A stretch of 64,000 nucleotides of DNA from Methylobacterium aquaticum (GCF_016804325.1 NZ_CP043627.1:2183001-2247000), one strand, 5' to 3'. Positions 1-10,628 are shown, counted from the stretch's first letter. The notes: generated from the sequence alone by a model not told the origin. Made by a program: numbers and translations.

Positions 1-519
1 GTGCCCCTCGTCTTCGGCCTCGGCGCGCCGATCGGCGCGATGGTCGGGACCTGCATCGGCGCCGGCGACCGGGCCCGGGCGCTCCGGGTGGCCTGGACCG
101 GGGCACTGATCGCCGGCGGGCTGACGGAAGCGATCGGGCTTGCCGCCGCCTTGTGGCCGCTGCCGTTCCTCGGGCTGTTCGGGCACGATCCGCAGATGCT
201 CGGCGTCGGCAGCCGCTACCTCCACCTCGTCGGGCCGTTCTACGGATTCGCCGGGATCGGGCTCGCCCTCTACTTCGCCTCGCAAGGCGCCGGCCGGGTC
301 GGCTGGCCGCTGGTGGCGGGGCTGTCCCGCATGGCGGTCTCGATCGGCGGCGGTTTCCTGGCGTTGCGCCTCGGCTACGGGCTCGACGGGGTCTTCCTGG
401 CGCTCGGCCTCGGTCTCGCTGCGCTCGGGCTCATCAATGCCGGCGCGGTCGCCGCCGGTGCGTGGTTTCGCGGGGAGCGGGCGGCGACGCCGGTCCTCGC
501 GGCAGCGGGAGGGGAATAG
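1..519 (+). CDS. MATE family efflux transporter, C-terminal part
   Basis: C-terminal 172 residues of a probable MATE/NorM-type inner-membrane antiporter that exports drugs or metabolites in exchange for cations. The gene is cut by the window edge, so the GTG at position 1 is not its real start. Visible are five or so hydrophobic segments separated by short loops and the family-like small-residue pattern (GAPIGAMVGTCIGAGD near the start, FASQGAGR in the middle). A full MATE protein is about 450 residues, so roughly 60% is missing. The stop is 2 bp before the next ATG, suggesting co-transcription with the MaoC gene. Substrate cannot be told. Confidence 0.75.
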   Translation: MPLVFGLGAPIGAMVGTCIGAGDRARALRVAWTGALIAGGLTEAIGLAAALWPLPFLGLFGHDPQMLGVGSRYLHLVGPFYGFAGIGLALYFASQGAGRVGWPLVAGLSRMAVSIGGGFLALRLGYGLDGVFLALGLGLAALGLINAGAVAAGAWFRGERAATPVLAAAGGE

Positions 520-521
520 CG

Positions 522-977
522 ATGACGCGGGCGCTGTATCTCGAGGATCTGGCGCCGGGCCAGGTCTACGGCTCGGGCGAGGCCACGGTGACCGAGGCCG
601 ACATCGTCCGCTTCGCCGGAGAATTCGACCCGCAGCCCTTCCACCTCGACGCCGGGCGGGCCGCCTCGACCTTCTTCGGCGGCCTCGCGGCGAGCGGCTG
701 GCACACCGCGTCCCTGACCATGCGGCTCCTCGTCGACAGCGAGCTGCGGCTCGCCGGCGGCATCATCGGGGCGGGCATGGACGAGCTGCGCTGGCCCAAA
801 CCCCTGCGCCCCGGCGACACGATCCGGCTGGAAAGCGAGGTGATCGAGCTGCGCCCCTCCCGCTCGCGGCCGAGCCAGGGCCTCGCCAAGGTCCGCACCA
901 CGACGCTGAACCAGCATGGCGAGCCGGTGCAGGTCCTGGTGGCGAACCTGCTGGTGGTGCGGCGGCCGGAGGGGTGA
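522..977 (+). CDS. MaoC family dehydratase
   Basis: A 151-residue single hot-dog-fold protein of the MaoC/R-specific enoyl-CoA hydratase family. Members hydrate or dehydrate acyl-CoA thioesters. The sequence shows the expected features: FAGEFDPQPFHLD near residues 28-40, which resembles the hydratase motif with Asp and His, then a FFGGLAASGWHTA segment. Length fits a one-domain family member. It starts 2 bp after the stop of the MATE gene, so the two are probably one transcript. The physiological substrate is unknown. A non-catalytic thioesterase-like role is possible but the Asp/His motif argues for an active hydratase. Confidence 0.85.
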   Translation: MTRALYLEDLAPGQVYGSGEATVTEADIVRFAGEFDPQPFHLDAGRAASTFFGGLAASGWHTASLTMRLLVDSELRLAGGIIGAGMDELRWPKPLRPGDTIRLESEVIELRPSRSRPSQGLAKVRTTTLNQHGEPVQVLVANLLVVRRPEG

Positions 978-1036
978 CGCGGATCGGTGCAATGCGGTCG
1001 CCAGTCGATCCCTGAACCGGAACCGACACCCTCCGC

Positions 1037-1174
1037 GTCATTCCGGGGCCGCGCCAGCGGAGCCCGGAATCCAGATACTCGGCTGGTAGAGAATAAATCG
1101 GGTCGCTGGCCGTTCTTTTCCTGAACCATCCGCGGTTCTGGATTCCGGGCTCCGCTGCGCGGCCCCGGAATGAC
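1037..1174. repeat. Palindromic repeat, family A, copy 1
   Basis: About 138 bp between convergent genes. The outer arms, roughly 38 bp each, are inverted copies (left arm begins gtcattccggggccgcgc, right arm is its near-complement ending ccccggaatgac), with an AT-richer centre. Further copies lie at 33198-33569 (interrupted) and 35746-35884. It has no coding potential of its own and looks like a non-autonomous palindromic element that could also fold as a transcription barrier between maoC and the acetyltransferase gene. Confidence 0.85.
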
Positions 1175-1226
1175 CCTATGAGGTGGGGAGGTCGGCGGCA
1201 GGCTTCTTCGCGATGCACGCGCCGAA

Positions 1227-1781
1227 TCACCCCGCCACCCGCACCCGCGCCGGGTTCCCCACCGCGACACCCCCCGCCGGCACGTCGCGGGTCACGACGC
1301 TGCCCGCCCCGATGATCGCGTCGTCGCCGATCGTCACGCCCGGCAGGATCATCGCCCCGCCGCCGATCCAGACATTGGCCCCGATCGCGATCGGCCGGCC
1401 GAATTCCAGCATCTGTCTCCGCTGAACCGGATCGCGCGGGTGGTCGGCGGTGAGGATCTGCACGCCCGGCCCGATCTGCGTCATGTCGCCGATGGTCACC
1501 TGGACCACGTCGAGGATGCAGCAGTTGAAGTTGAGGAACACGCCGCGGCCGAGGCTGATGTTGTAGCCGTAATCGCACCAGAACGGCGGCCGGATGTTGC
1601 AGCCCTCGCCGACCCGGGCGAAGGCCTCCGCCATCAGCGCCTGCCGCTCCGGCTGGCTCAGGCTGTTGCCGGCGTTGTAGCGGTCCATCCATTCCGAGAT
1701 GCGCCGGTTGTCGGCGATCAGCTCCGGATCGTCGGCGACGTAGAGCTCGCCGGCGAGCATCTTTTGCTTCTGGCCCGTCAT
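1227..1781 (-). CDS. Maltose/galactoside O-acetyltransferase family protein
   Basis: A 184-residue hexapeptide-repeat (left-handed beta-helix) acetyltransferase of the Maa/LacA/NodL type, which transfers acetyl from acetyl-CoA to a sugar hydroxyl. The N-terminal Mac domain is visible (MLAGELYVADDPEL, residues 8-21), followed by the hexapeptide repeats from about residue 60 and the conserved TADHPRD segment with the catalytic His. The C-terminal IGAGSVVTRDVPAGGVAVGNP stretch is typical. The gene diverges from a TetR regulator, and the palindrome at 1818-1829 lies just upstream of both starts, suggesting shared control. The exact sugar acceptor is unknown. Confidence 0.92.
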   Translation of the reverse strand: MTGQKQKMLAGELYVADDPELIADNRRISEWMDRYNAGNSLSQPERQALMAEAFARVGEGCNIRPPFWCDYGYNISLGRGVFLNFNCCILDVVQVTIGDMTQIGPGVQILTADHPRDPVQRRQMLEFGRPIAIGANVWIGGGAMILPGVTIGDDAIIGAGSVVTRDVPAGGVAVGNPARVRVAG

Positions 1782-1817
1782 GGATCCCCGCTGTCGGTTG
1801 GCGTCTCGCTGCGATGC

Positions 1818-1829
1818 GTACATATGTAC
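1818..1829. promoter_or_regulatory. Palindromic operator candidate for the TetR regulator
   Basis: Perfect 12-bp palindrome gtacatatgtac in the 42-bp space between the acetyltransferase start (1781, minus) and the first possible TetR start (1824, plus). AT-centred palindromes with this look are common TetR-family operators in divergent arrangements. It overlaps the ATG at 1824, which would leave that ATG inside the operator. If translation instead begins at GTG 1878, the site sits about 50 bp upstream. Binding is inferred from position and symmetry. Confidence 0.6.
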
Positions 1830-2432
1830 ATATCCCGGCCGAAAGCCAACCCGCCCCGAAACGCAGAACCGCCCGCCGTGACCCGCCGCCACGATCCCGA
1901 CCGCCGCGCCCGCATCCTCCGGGCGGCCCTCGACACGATCGCCGAGCACGGCGTCACCGGCACGACCCACCGGCGGATCGCGGCCGCCGCCGACGTGCCG
2001 CTCGGCTCGATGACATACCATTTCGCGAGTCTGGACGACCTCCTGACCGAGGCCTTCACCCTGCTCGCCGACACGGTGTCGGCCCGGTTCACCGAGCGGC
2101 TGGCCGTGGCCGGGACCCGCGTGGAGGCCTGCGAGGCGGTGGTCGATCTCATCGTGGACGAGAGTTGGGCGACACCCCGCAACCTGCTCCTGAGCTACGA
2201 GCTCTACGCCTATGCCGCCCGGGTGCCCGCTCTGCGGAGCGTGATGCAGGGCTGGATGGGCAAGAGCCGCGCGGCCCTGGAGCAGCATTTTTCGCCCGGG
2301 ACGGCGCGGGCCCTCGACGCGATGATCGAGGGCCTGTCGATCCACCGCTCGGTCGATCGGGAACCGGCAAGCCGGGCCGAGGTGCGGGCGATCGTCACCC
2401 GCCTGACGGGAGACGCGCCTCCGCTTCCTTGA
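1824..2432 (+). CDS. TetR/AcrR family transcriptional regulator
   Basis: DNA-binding repressor with an N-terminal TetR helix-turn-helix: from the listed start, residues about 25-75 read RARILRAALDTIAEHGVTGT, then RRIAAAADVPLGSMTYHF with the conserved Tyr-His-Phe end of the recognition helix. The rest is a helical ligand domain. Listed from ATG 1824 (202 residues). The first 18 residues are Pro/Asn-rich and unlike the family, so GTG at 1878 (184 residues) is a good alternative and would leave the palindrome 1818-1829 untranslated. The gene diverges from the sugar acetyltransferase and probably controls it and itself. Effector unknown. Confidence 0.9.
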   Translation: MYISRPKANPPRNAEPPAVTRRHDPDRRARILRAALDTIAEHGVTGTTHRRIAAAADVPLGSMTYHFASLDDLLTEAFTLLADTVSARFTERLAVAGTRVEACEAVVDLIVDESWATPRNLLLSYELYAYAARVPALRSVMQGWMGKSRAALEQHFSPGTARALDAMIEGLSIHRSVDREPASRAEVRAIVTRLTGDAPPLP

Positions 2433-2495
2433 AAAGCCGGAACCGGCCCCGCATATCCGCCCGCGACGATTTGTTCCCAATCGGAGAAAAACCAC

Positions 2496-4325
<1,830 letters not shown>

Positions 4326-4436
4326 GGGGCGGCCCGGCATACGGGCTTGTCTGGGGGGAGGGGGCGTGAGCCCTCTCCCATCGCGAGCCGCGGCGCTGGG
4401 TGAGGAAAAACCTCTTAAAGAATTAGGCGCGGGGAT

Positions 4437-4583
4437 CCCCTCTCCCGTGTGGGAGAGGGGTAGGGGTGAGGGTGACACGCTTCAGTTTAAAGCGCTGAGC
4501 GTCGTGCTGGCAGCGGAACGGTTCAGTTTTCTGCGGAACCGTAGCACCCTCACCCCCAACCCCTCTCCCACACGGGAGAGGGG
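4437..4583. repeat. Palindromic repeat, family C, copy 1
   Basis: Fills most of the 333-bp gap between convergent htpG and the M16 protease gene. Outer arms are ccctctcccgtgtgggagag and its inverted counterpart, followed inward by ggggtgagggtg and its complement. The centre carries cagtttaaagcg-type and cggttcagtttt segments also seen, altered, in the copy at 58034. No gene is seen in the remaining flanks. Related copies lie at 26431, 52255, 56087 and 58034. Confidence 0.8.
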
Positions 4584-4658
4584 AGACGCGCCACGCCCTT
4601 CCTTTGACAGCCCCACGGGACGGCTATCGGCGGAGAACCGATGACGCCGCGGAGCGGA

Positions 4659-5954
4659 TCACGCCCCCCGCACCATCGCCCCGACAGTCTCCAGGCTCTG
4701 CAGCTTCTTGATCGGCCCGATCGCCGCGAGGGTCGGCGCGCCGGCGATCAGTGCGCGGCCGGCCGCCCGCACGTCGTCGGGAGTGACGGCATCGACCTTG
4801 GCGATCACCTCGGCGGCCGGGATCACCCGGCCCCAGGCGAGGAGCTGGCGCGCCGTGCGCTCGATGCGGCCGCCCGGCGTCTCCAGCGCCGAGAGCAACG
4901 CCACCTTCAGCTGGGCCTTGGCCCGGGCGAGCTCGGCGGAGTCGACCGTGTCGGCCGCCTCGCGCAGGCAGCCGAGGGTGACCTCGACGAGGCCCGGCAG
5001 GTCGCTGCCCGAGGTGCCGGCGCCGATGCCGAACAGGCCGCAATCGCTGAACGGCCAGTGGAAGGCATGGATCTCGTAAGCCAGCCCCCGGGTCTCGCGC
5101 ACCTCGTGCCAGAGCCGCGAGGTCAGCCCGCCGCCGAGCACCTGCGCGAAGAGATGCGTCGCATAGTAGTTGTCGTCCCGGAACGACAGGCCCGGCAGGC
5201 CGAGCACCAGGTTGGCCTGTTCGAGCTTGCGCGGCATCCGCCGCTCGCCGCCGCCATAGCGGCCCGCCACCGCCTCCGGCCCCTCGCCGGCCGGCATCGA
5301 TCCGAAATGCTTCTCGGCCGCCGCCACGATGGCGTCGTGCTCGACGGCGCCGGCGGCGGCCAGCACCATCCGGCCCGGGGTGTATTCGCGGGCGAGATAG
5401 GCCTCGATCGCCGCCTTGTCGAAGCTGTTGATCGTGTCCGGGCGCCCCAGGATCGGCCGGCCGATCGGCTGGTCGGGGAAGGCGGCCTCCGTGAAGGCGT
5501 CGTAGACCACGTCGTCGGGCGTGTCCTCGACGGCGGCGTATTCCTGGAGGATGACGCCCTTCTCGCGGGCCAGTTCCCCGGCCTCGAAGACCGAGCGGGT
5601 CAGGATGTCGCCGAGCACGTCGAGGGCGACCTCGGCATCCTCGCCGAGTACCCGGGCGGTGTAGCTCGTCTGCTCGACGCTGGTGGCGGCGTTGATCTCG
5701 CCGCCGACATTCTCGATGTCCTCGGCGATCCGGCGGGCCGAGCGCGTCGCCGTGCCCTTGAACGCCATGTGCTCGATCAGGTGGCTGAGGCCGTGCTCCT
5801 CCGGCCGCTCGTTGCGCGAGCCGGCGCCGACCCAGACCCCGAGGGTCGCGGTGGCGAGCCCCGGCATCGCCTCGGTGACGACGGTGAGGCCGTTGGGGAG
5901 CCGCGTGATCTTGAGGTCCGGCGAGGCGCCGAGGGTCGCGAAATGCTGGTTCAT
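4659..5954 (-). CDS. M16 family zinc metallopeptidase (processing protease type)
   Basis: A 431-residue pitrilysin-family peptidase of the mitochondrial-processing-peptidase/PqqL-like group. The inverted zinc motif HLIEH is at residues 58-62 within HGLSHLIEHMAFKGT, and a downstream Glu (REKGVILQE region, near 130-140) is the expected third ligand, so this copy looks active. The C-terminal half is the second M16 domain with GGGLTSRLWHEVRETRGLAY. It starts 13 bp after the thrC stop in the same direction, an arrangement common in related Hyphomicrobiales. The natural substrate is not known; no signal peptide is visible, so it is probably cytoplasmic or associated with the inner membrane. Confidence 0.93.
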   Translation of the reverse strand: MNQHFATLGASPDLKITRLPNGLTVVTEAMPGLATATLGVWVGAGSRNERPEEHGLSHLIEHMAFKGTATRSARRIAEDIENVGGEINAATSVEQTSYTARVLGEDAEVALDVLGDILTRSVFEAGELAREKGVILQEYAAVEDTPDDVVYDAFTEAAFPDQPIGRPILGRPDTINSFDKAAIEAYLAREYTPGRMVLAAAGAVEHDAIVAAAEKHFGSMPAGEGPEAVAGRYGGGERRMPRKLEQANLVLGLPGLSFRDDNYYATHLFAQVLGGGLTSRLWHEVRETRGLAYEIHAFHWPFSDCGLFGIGAGTSGSDLPGLVEVTLGCLREAADTVDSAELARAKAQLKVALLSALETPGGRIERTARQLLAWGRVIPAAEVIAKVDAVTPDDVRAAGRALIAGAPTLAAIGPIKKLQSLETVGAMVRGA

Positions 5955-5967
5955 GCGGCGGTCCCGT

Positions 5968-7380
5968 TCATGCGGCGCTCTTCAGGATGCGGGCGCGCTC
6001 GCGGATCGCCCGCTCCACCGCCGCCTCGTCGTTCGGCAGCACCGTGAAGCGCTCGCGCCGCTCCAGGAGGTCGGCGAGGTGCGGCGGCAGGGCCGGGCGC
6101 ACGCCGGTCGCGGCCTCGACCGCGTCCGGGAACTTCGCCGCATGCGCGGTGGCGAGCGCCACCACCGGCGTCGCCGGGTCGGCGGCGAGAAGCTGGCGGG
6201 CGGCGCGCACGCCGATGGCGCTGTGCGGATCGACGATCTGGCCGGTGCCCCGGTAGATGTCGCGGATCTCGGCCACGACCTCGTCCTCGGGCACCGCCGC
6301 CGCGTCGAACTCGGCCCGGACCCGTCCGAGCGTCCGCTCGTCGAGGGTGAAGGCGCCCGATTGCTTCAGGCCGGCCATCAGCCGGTTGACGGCGCCGGCA
6401 TCGCGGTCGAGGCATTCGAACAGCAGGCGCTCGAAGTTCGACGAGACCTGGATGTCCATCGACGGCGAGGTGGTGGGAGCGACGCCCCGCACCTCGTAGG
6501 AGCCGCTGGCGAGCGTGCGGGCCAGGATGTCGTTGGCGTTGGTGGCGATCATCAGCCGGCCGACCGGCAGGCCCATGCGCTTCGCCGCCCAGCCGGCCAG
6601 GATGTCGCCGAAATTGCCCGTCGGCACCGAGAACGAGACCGGGCGGTGCGGGCTGCCCAACGCCACGGCGCTGGTGAAGTAGTAGACCGCCTGCGCGGCG
6701 ACCCGGGCCCAGTTGATCGAGTTGACGCCCGAGAGCCGCACGTCCTCGGCGAAGCGCGGGTGCTGGAACAAAGCCTTCACGATCGCCTGGCAATCGTCGA
6801 AGGTGCCCTCGACGGCCAGCGCGTGGATGTTGCCCGCATCGACCGTGGTCATCTGCCGGCGCTGCACCTCGGACACCCGGCCATGGGGGTAGAGGATGAA
6901 CACGTCGACGTTGTCGAGGCCGCGGAACGCCTCGACGGCGGCGCTGCCGGTATCGCCCGAGGTGGCGCCGACGATGGTGGCGCGGCTGCCCTTGGCCTTC
7001 AGCGCGTGGTCCATCAGCCGGCCGAGCAGCTGCATCGCCACGTCCTTGAAGGCGAGCGTCGGGCCGTGATGCAGTTCGAGCAGGAACAGGTTGTCGCCGA
7101 GCTGGGTCAGCGGGCAGACCGCCGGATGCCGGAAGGTGGCGTAGGATTCGTCGATCATCCGGCCGAAATCGGCGCTCGCAATCTCACCGTCGACGAGGGG
7201 CGACAGCACGGTCTTGGCCGCCTCCGCATAGGGCCGCCCGGCGAGGCCCGCGATGGTCTCGCGGGAGATCTGCGGCCACTCTTGCGGGATGTACAGGCCG
7301 CCGTCGCGGGCAAGTCCCGCCAGCAGCGCGTCGGTGAAGGTCAGCGGGGCGGCGCTGCCGCGGGTCGAGACATGAAGCAC
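5968..7380 (-). CDS. thrC: Threonine synthase
   Basis: Pyridoxal-phosphate enzyme converting O-phospho-L-homoserine to L-threonine, the last step of threonine synthesis. The 470-residue length matches the long threonine synthase class. The PLP lysine lies in PTLAFKDVAMQLLG (near residue 110), the substrate-binding ATSGDTGSAAVEAFRG loop follows, and VPTGNFGDILAG supplies the phosphate-binding glycine/asparagine stretch. It is first in a two-gene unit with the M16 protease 13 bp downstream. No leader-peptide attenuator was found upstream by eye. Confidence 0.97.
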   Translation of the reverse strand: MLHVSTRGSAAPLTFTDALLAGLARDGGLYIPQEWPQISRETIAGLAGRPYAEAAKTVLSPLVDGEIASADFGRMIDESYATFRHPAVCPLTQLGDNLFLLELHHGPTLAFKDVAMQLLGRLMDHALKAKGSRATIVGATSGDTGSAAVEAFRGLDNVDVFILYPHGRVSEVQRRQMTTVDAGNIHALAVEGTFDDCQAIVKALFQHPRFAEDVRLSGVNSINWARVAAQAVYYFTSAVALGSPHRPVSFSVPTGNFGDILAGWAAKRMGLPVGRLMIATNANDILARTLASGSYEVRGVAPTTSPSMDIQVSSNFERLLFECLDRDAGAVNRLMAGLKQSGAFTLDERTLGRVRAEFDAAAVPEDEVVAEIRDIYRGTGQIVDPHSAIGVRAARQLLAADPATPVVALATAHAAKFPDAVEAATGVRPALPPHLADLLERRERFTVLPNDEAAVERAIRERARILKSAA

Positions 7381-7443
7381 GGTGATCGGTCCTGATACTG
7401 GCGCAGGCCCTACACGAAACCGCGCCGCGCGTCAGCCCGTGGT

Positions 7444-7857
7444 TCAGGCGCTCGCGCCCGGCGCCTTGCGCAGGCGGCAGCCGGTGATCCGCCACGCCCC
7501 GTCCCCGTCGCGCTCCAGGGTGTAGAGCGCCTCCCAATCGGTGCCGTCCTGGTCCTGGATGCGCACCCCCTGCGCGAGGCTTCCGTCGGGCAGGGCCTCG
7601 TCGCTGCCGAACTCGAAGCGGCGGTTGCGGTAGACCGCGCCGTAACCCTGCCGGACCATGCCGATGAAGGTCTCGGGGCTCCCGAAGATCGACCGGATGG
7701 CGGGCGCCGCCTCGGCATAGGCGCCGGCCGCGTCGTCGTGCCGGAAGGCCTCCTGCTGGCGCAGGATCGCTGCCCGGGCCGCCTCCCCGTCGCCGCTCGC
7801 GGCGAGCGCGCCCTGGCCGACGGCGAGCAGGGTCATCAGGGCGACGAGGGTGCGCAT
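7444..7857 (-). CDS. Secreted DUF4864-type protein
   Basis: A 137-residue protein with an N-terminal signal peptide (MRTLVALMTLLAVGQGALAA, cleavage likely after residue 20). The mature part contains AAILRQQEAFRHDDAAGAYA, SPETFIGMVRQGYGAVYR and WEALYTLERDGDGAWRITGC, which match my memory of the DUF4864 family, a small NTF2-like fold of unknown function. It is probably periplasmic. The gene lies 63 bp upstream of thrC on the same strand but no functional link is evident. Confidence 0.75.
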   Translation of the reverse strand: MRTLVALMTLLAVGQGALAASGDGEAARAAILRQQEAFRHDDAAGAYAEAAPAIRSIFGSPETFIGMVRQGYGAVYRNRRFEFGSDEALPDGSLAQGVRIQDQDGTDWEALYTLERDGDGAWRITGCRLRKAPGASA

Positions 7858-8036
7858 GGCCGGGCCCTCCGGGATCGGTTTTCCTAGGGAAGGCCGAGTG
7901 TAGCAGGCCGATTCCGCGTGTACAACTTGTCGTCGTCCGAACTTTTTGGGTCTGACGGAAGGTCGCGGAGCCGGGATGCCGGTGCCCAGTCACCGGCGTG
8001 TTGCTTGGCGTAGAGACCCGATCTCCTACCCTCTCA

Positions 8037-8155
8037 CCTCATCCTGAGGTGTCAGTCGATCGCAGATCGACTGACCTCGAAGGAGGGCTCCAGAAGTCTC
8101 CGCGATCCCTGGAGCCCTCCTTCGAGGCTCCTTTCAGTCGCACCTCAGGATGAGG
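8037..8155. repeat. Palindromic repeat, family B, copy 1
   Basis: About 119 bp in the 380-bp gap upstream of the DUF4864 gene and downstream of pyk. Outer arms cctcatcctgaggtg and its inverted match; internal arms include gaaggagggctccag facing ctggagccctccttc. A second short inverted pair (tcagtcgat, atcgactga) is nested near the left end. Copies at 33334-33469 and 62706-62824 share all these blocks. No gene is seen in the rest of the gap. Confidence 0.87.
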
Positions 8156-8237
8156 TCGTGGATGGAGTAGATGATTGCAGCGGGTTTCGCGCCGGTGTCG
8201 AGCCCTGTGGTGAAACCGGTTGAGTGACGACGGACGA

Positions 8238-9671
8238 TTACACCCCGCTCGCCTTCCGCCCCAGCTCCACCACCCGCAGGTTGTTGGTCGTCCCGGCCCG
8301 GCCGAACGGGATGCCGGCGACCGCCACCACGAGGTCCGGGGCCTGCGCGAACCCTTCCTGGGCGGCGACCTCGGCGGCGCGGTCGACCATCGCCTCGTAG
8401 GAATCGATCTCGGGCCCGAGCACCGAATGGGCGCCCCAGTACAGGCTGAGGCGGCGCGACACCGCCGTGTCGGAGGTCGCCGCGAGGATCGGCACGTTGG
8501 GGCGCTTGCGGGCGATGCGGGCGGCGGTGGTGCCGCTCGACGTGAAGGCGACGATCGCCGCCGCCTCGATCGCGTCGGCGAGAGTCGCCGCGGCCGCGGC
8601 GACCGCGTGGGGCGGGCTGTCCTCGACCTCCGGCTCGCTCGCCGCGACGAGCGAGCGGTAGAGCCGGTGCTGCTCGGTGCGGCGGATGATGCGGTCCATG
8701 ATCGAGACCGCCTCGATCGGGTATTTCCCCGCCGCCGATTCGGCCGAGAGCATCACCGCGTCGGCGCCGTCATAGACGGCGGTGGCCACGTCGGAGGCCT
8801 CCGCCCGGGTCGGGGAGGGCGCCGCGACCATCGATTCCAGCATCTGGGTCGCCACGATCACCGGCTTCACCGCCCGGCGGCAGGCCCGCACCAGCTCCTT
8901 CTGGCGCCCCGGCACGTCCTCCGGCGGCAGTTCCACGCCGAGATCGCCGCGGGCCACCATCACGCCGTCGGCGATGCGGATGATGTCCTCGATGTGGTCG
9001 AGCGCCGAGGGTTTCTCGATCTTGGCGATCAGCCCGGCCCGGCCGGCGATCAGCCCGCGGGCCTCCATCACGTCGGAGGGGGTCTGGACGAAGGAGAGCG
9101 CGACCCAGTCCACCCCGAGATCGAGCCCGAAGGCGAGGTCGCGCCGGTCCTTCTCGGTGAGCGGCGAGAGAGCCAGCACCGTGCCGGGCAGGTTCACGCC
9201 CTTGCGGTCGGAGATCGGCCCGCCCACCACCACGTCGGCGTCGATCGCCGCGTCGTCGACGCCGACCACCCGGACCCGGACCCGGCCGTCGTCGATCAGC
9301 AACTCCTGGCCCGGCGCCACCGCGGCGAAGATCTCGGGGTGGGGCAGGGGAATCGCGTCGGTGCCGCCCTCCCGGCCCTCGCGCACGAAGCGGATGCGGT
9401 CGCCGGTGGCCAGCTCCGCCCGGCCGCCCCGCAGGGTGCCGATGCGGATCTTCGGGCCCTGGAGATCCTGGAGGATGCCGATCGGCCGGCCGGTCTCCTG
9501 CTCCAGGGCGCGGATGGCGGCGTGGACCTTGGCGTGGTCGTCGTGGGTGCCGTGGGAGAAGTTGAGCCGGAAGGTGTCGACCCCGGCGAGGAACAGGGCT
9601 TTGAGCCGCTCCGGCGTGTTGCTGGCCGGGCCGACGGTGGCGACGATCTTGGCGTGGCGGTGGCGGCGCAT
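8238..9671 (-). CDS. pyk: Pyruvate kinase
   Basis: Glycolytic enzyme transferring phosphate from phosphoenolpyruvate to ADP. The 477-residue protein has the N-terminal KIVATVGPAS and FRLNFSHG segments, DLQGPKIRIG, the catalytic lysine region IAKIEKPSALDHI, and the signature MVARGDLGVELPPEDVP near residues 235-250. The C-terminal allosteric domain is present. The gene is transcribed alone or with the small secreted protein gene upstream (41 bp gap). Annotation is secure; isoenzyme type and effector cannot be told. Confidence 0.97.
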   Translation of the reverse strand: MRRHRHAKIVATVGPASNTPERLKALFLAGVDTFRLNFSHGTHDDHAKVHAAIRALEQETGRPIGILQDLQGPKIRIGTLRGGRAELATGDRIRFVREGREGGTDAIPLPHPEIFAAVAPGQELLIDDGRVRVRVVGVDDAAIDADVVVGGPISDRKGVNLPGTVLALSPLTEKDRRDLAFGLDLGVDWVALSFVQTPSDVMEARGLIAGRAGLIAKIEKPSALDHIEDIIRIADGVMVARGDLGVELPPEDVPGRQKELVRACRRAVKPVIVATQMLESMVAAPSPTRAEASDVATAVYDGADAVMLSAESAAGKYPIEAVSIMDRIIRRTEQHRLYRSLVAASEPEVEDSPPHAVAAAAATLADAIEAAAIVAFTSSGTTAARIARKRPNVPILAATSDTAVSRRLSLYWGAHSVLGPEIDSYEAMVDRAAEVAAQEGFAQAPDLVVAVAGIPFGRAGTTNNLRVVELGRKASGV

Positions 9672-9712
9672 GGCAATCGCTCCTTGCTCTCGTCCGGATC
9701 AGGGCCCGATGG

Positions 9713-10441
9713 TCAGGGCTTGGTGCGGCGGTACAGGTTGGTGAAGGTCACGTTCATGCCGCCGCAGGCATGGTTGTCCTCGGAGAGCAGGTACGGCGGC
9801 AGCAGCGTGAGGCGCAGGCGGCAATCGCCGGGATCGCCGGCCGAGAAGGGCAGCGTGCCCTTGTCCCCCATGGTGAAGGCGAGGTCCGTCCCCTTCGGCG
9901 CGGTCTCGCCCTCGACCTGGCCGACATTCACCGTGCCGCGGCGGATGCGGTCCGGATCCTGGGAGCCGAAGGTGGCGTCGCCCCTGACCGCGAGGGTGCC
10001 GGCCGCCTTGCCCGGCCGGATCACCACCGTCTGTTCCGGCGCCGTCCAGGTGCCGGTCCAGTCCTTCAGGGACGGGGCGGGGGAGGCGGGCGCAGCGGCG
10101 ACCGCCTTGTCGGCCACCCAGCCGGAGCGGGTCGCGCCGGTCTTTCCGACGTAGGTGGCGCAGACGAAGCCCGGCCGGGCGGCGCCGAGGATCACGGTAT
10201 CGCCCGGCACCAGGAAGGCCTTCTCGCGGCAGGCCGGATCGGGCCCGGGGCAGCCCTTGCCCCCTGAGGTGCCCTTCACGAACGGCACCCGGGCCTCGCC
10301 CTCCTTGATCGTGCCGAGGCGCGGTCCCGCGCCGGCGCCCAGTTCCCCGTAACCGGTGCAATCGCCCTCGGCGGCGAGCGCCGGCCCCGCGAGCCGGGCC
10401 AATACCAGCACTCCGACACCCCAAAGCGCCCCACCCTGCAT
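9713..10441 (-). CDS. Secreted SH3-like domain protein of unknown function
   Basis: A 242-residue protein from ATG 10441, chosen because it begins a good signal peptide (GVLVLARLAGPALAAEG). After cleavage the first part, about residues 25-105, has the look of a bacterial SH3-like domain, ending in ATRSGWVADKAV. The second part begins DWTGTWTAPEQTVVIRPG and resembles a small beta-barrel module. Four or more cysteines (GKGCPGPDPACREK, FVCATYV, GDCRLR, NHACGG) suggest disulfides and a periplasmic or outer location. An upstream in-frame ATG at 10519 is less likely. I do not recognise a named family; function unknown. Confidence 0.7.
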   Translation of the reverse strand: MQGGALWGVGVLVLARLAGPALAAEGDCTGYGELGAGAGPRLGTIKEGEARVPFVKGTSGGKGCPGPDPACREKAFLVPGDTVILGAARPGFVCATYVGKTGATRSGWVADKAVAAAPASPAPSLKDWTGTWTAPEQTVVIRPGKAAGTLAVRGDATFGSQDPDRIRRGTVNVGQVEGETAPKGTDLAFTMGDKGTLPFSAGDPGDCRLRLTLLPPYLLSEDNHACGGMNVTFTNLYRRTKP

Positions 10442-10628
10442 CCACGAATCTCCCGCTCGTCGCGACCCGCCGCGGAAGCTAGGGCATCTTGGACCAAAGG
10501 AGCACCCATCGGCGCCCAAATCGCATCGCGTGTCGCAGCGCCACGGTCTTGACGACGGTTATGCTGCATCGCACCATGTCGCCCAGAAGAGCTGTTCGCG
10601 ACGATGCAGAGGGGGATGATCGACGGTC

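Noticed and set aside
8037..8155. CRISPR array or tandem repeat
   Set aside because: The repeats are single palindromes scattered kilobases apart, with no regular spacer-repeat pattern and no cas genes.
7858..8236. A regulatory RNA or riboswitch upstream of the DUF4864 gene
   Set aside because: The only strong structure is the dispersed family B palindrome, which occurs unlinked to any common gene at two other sites.
8220..10154. A 644-codon plus-strand frame opposite pyruvate kinase
   Set aside because: Antisense to a conserved gene on the minus strand, Arg/Asp/Gly-rich, with no family similarity.
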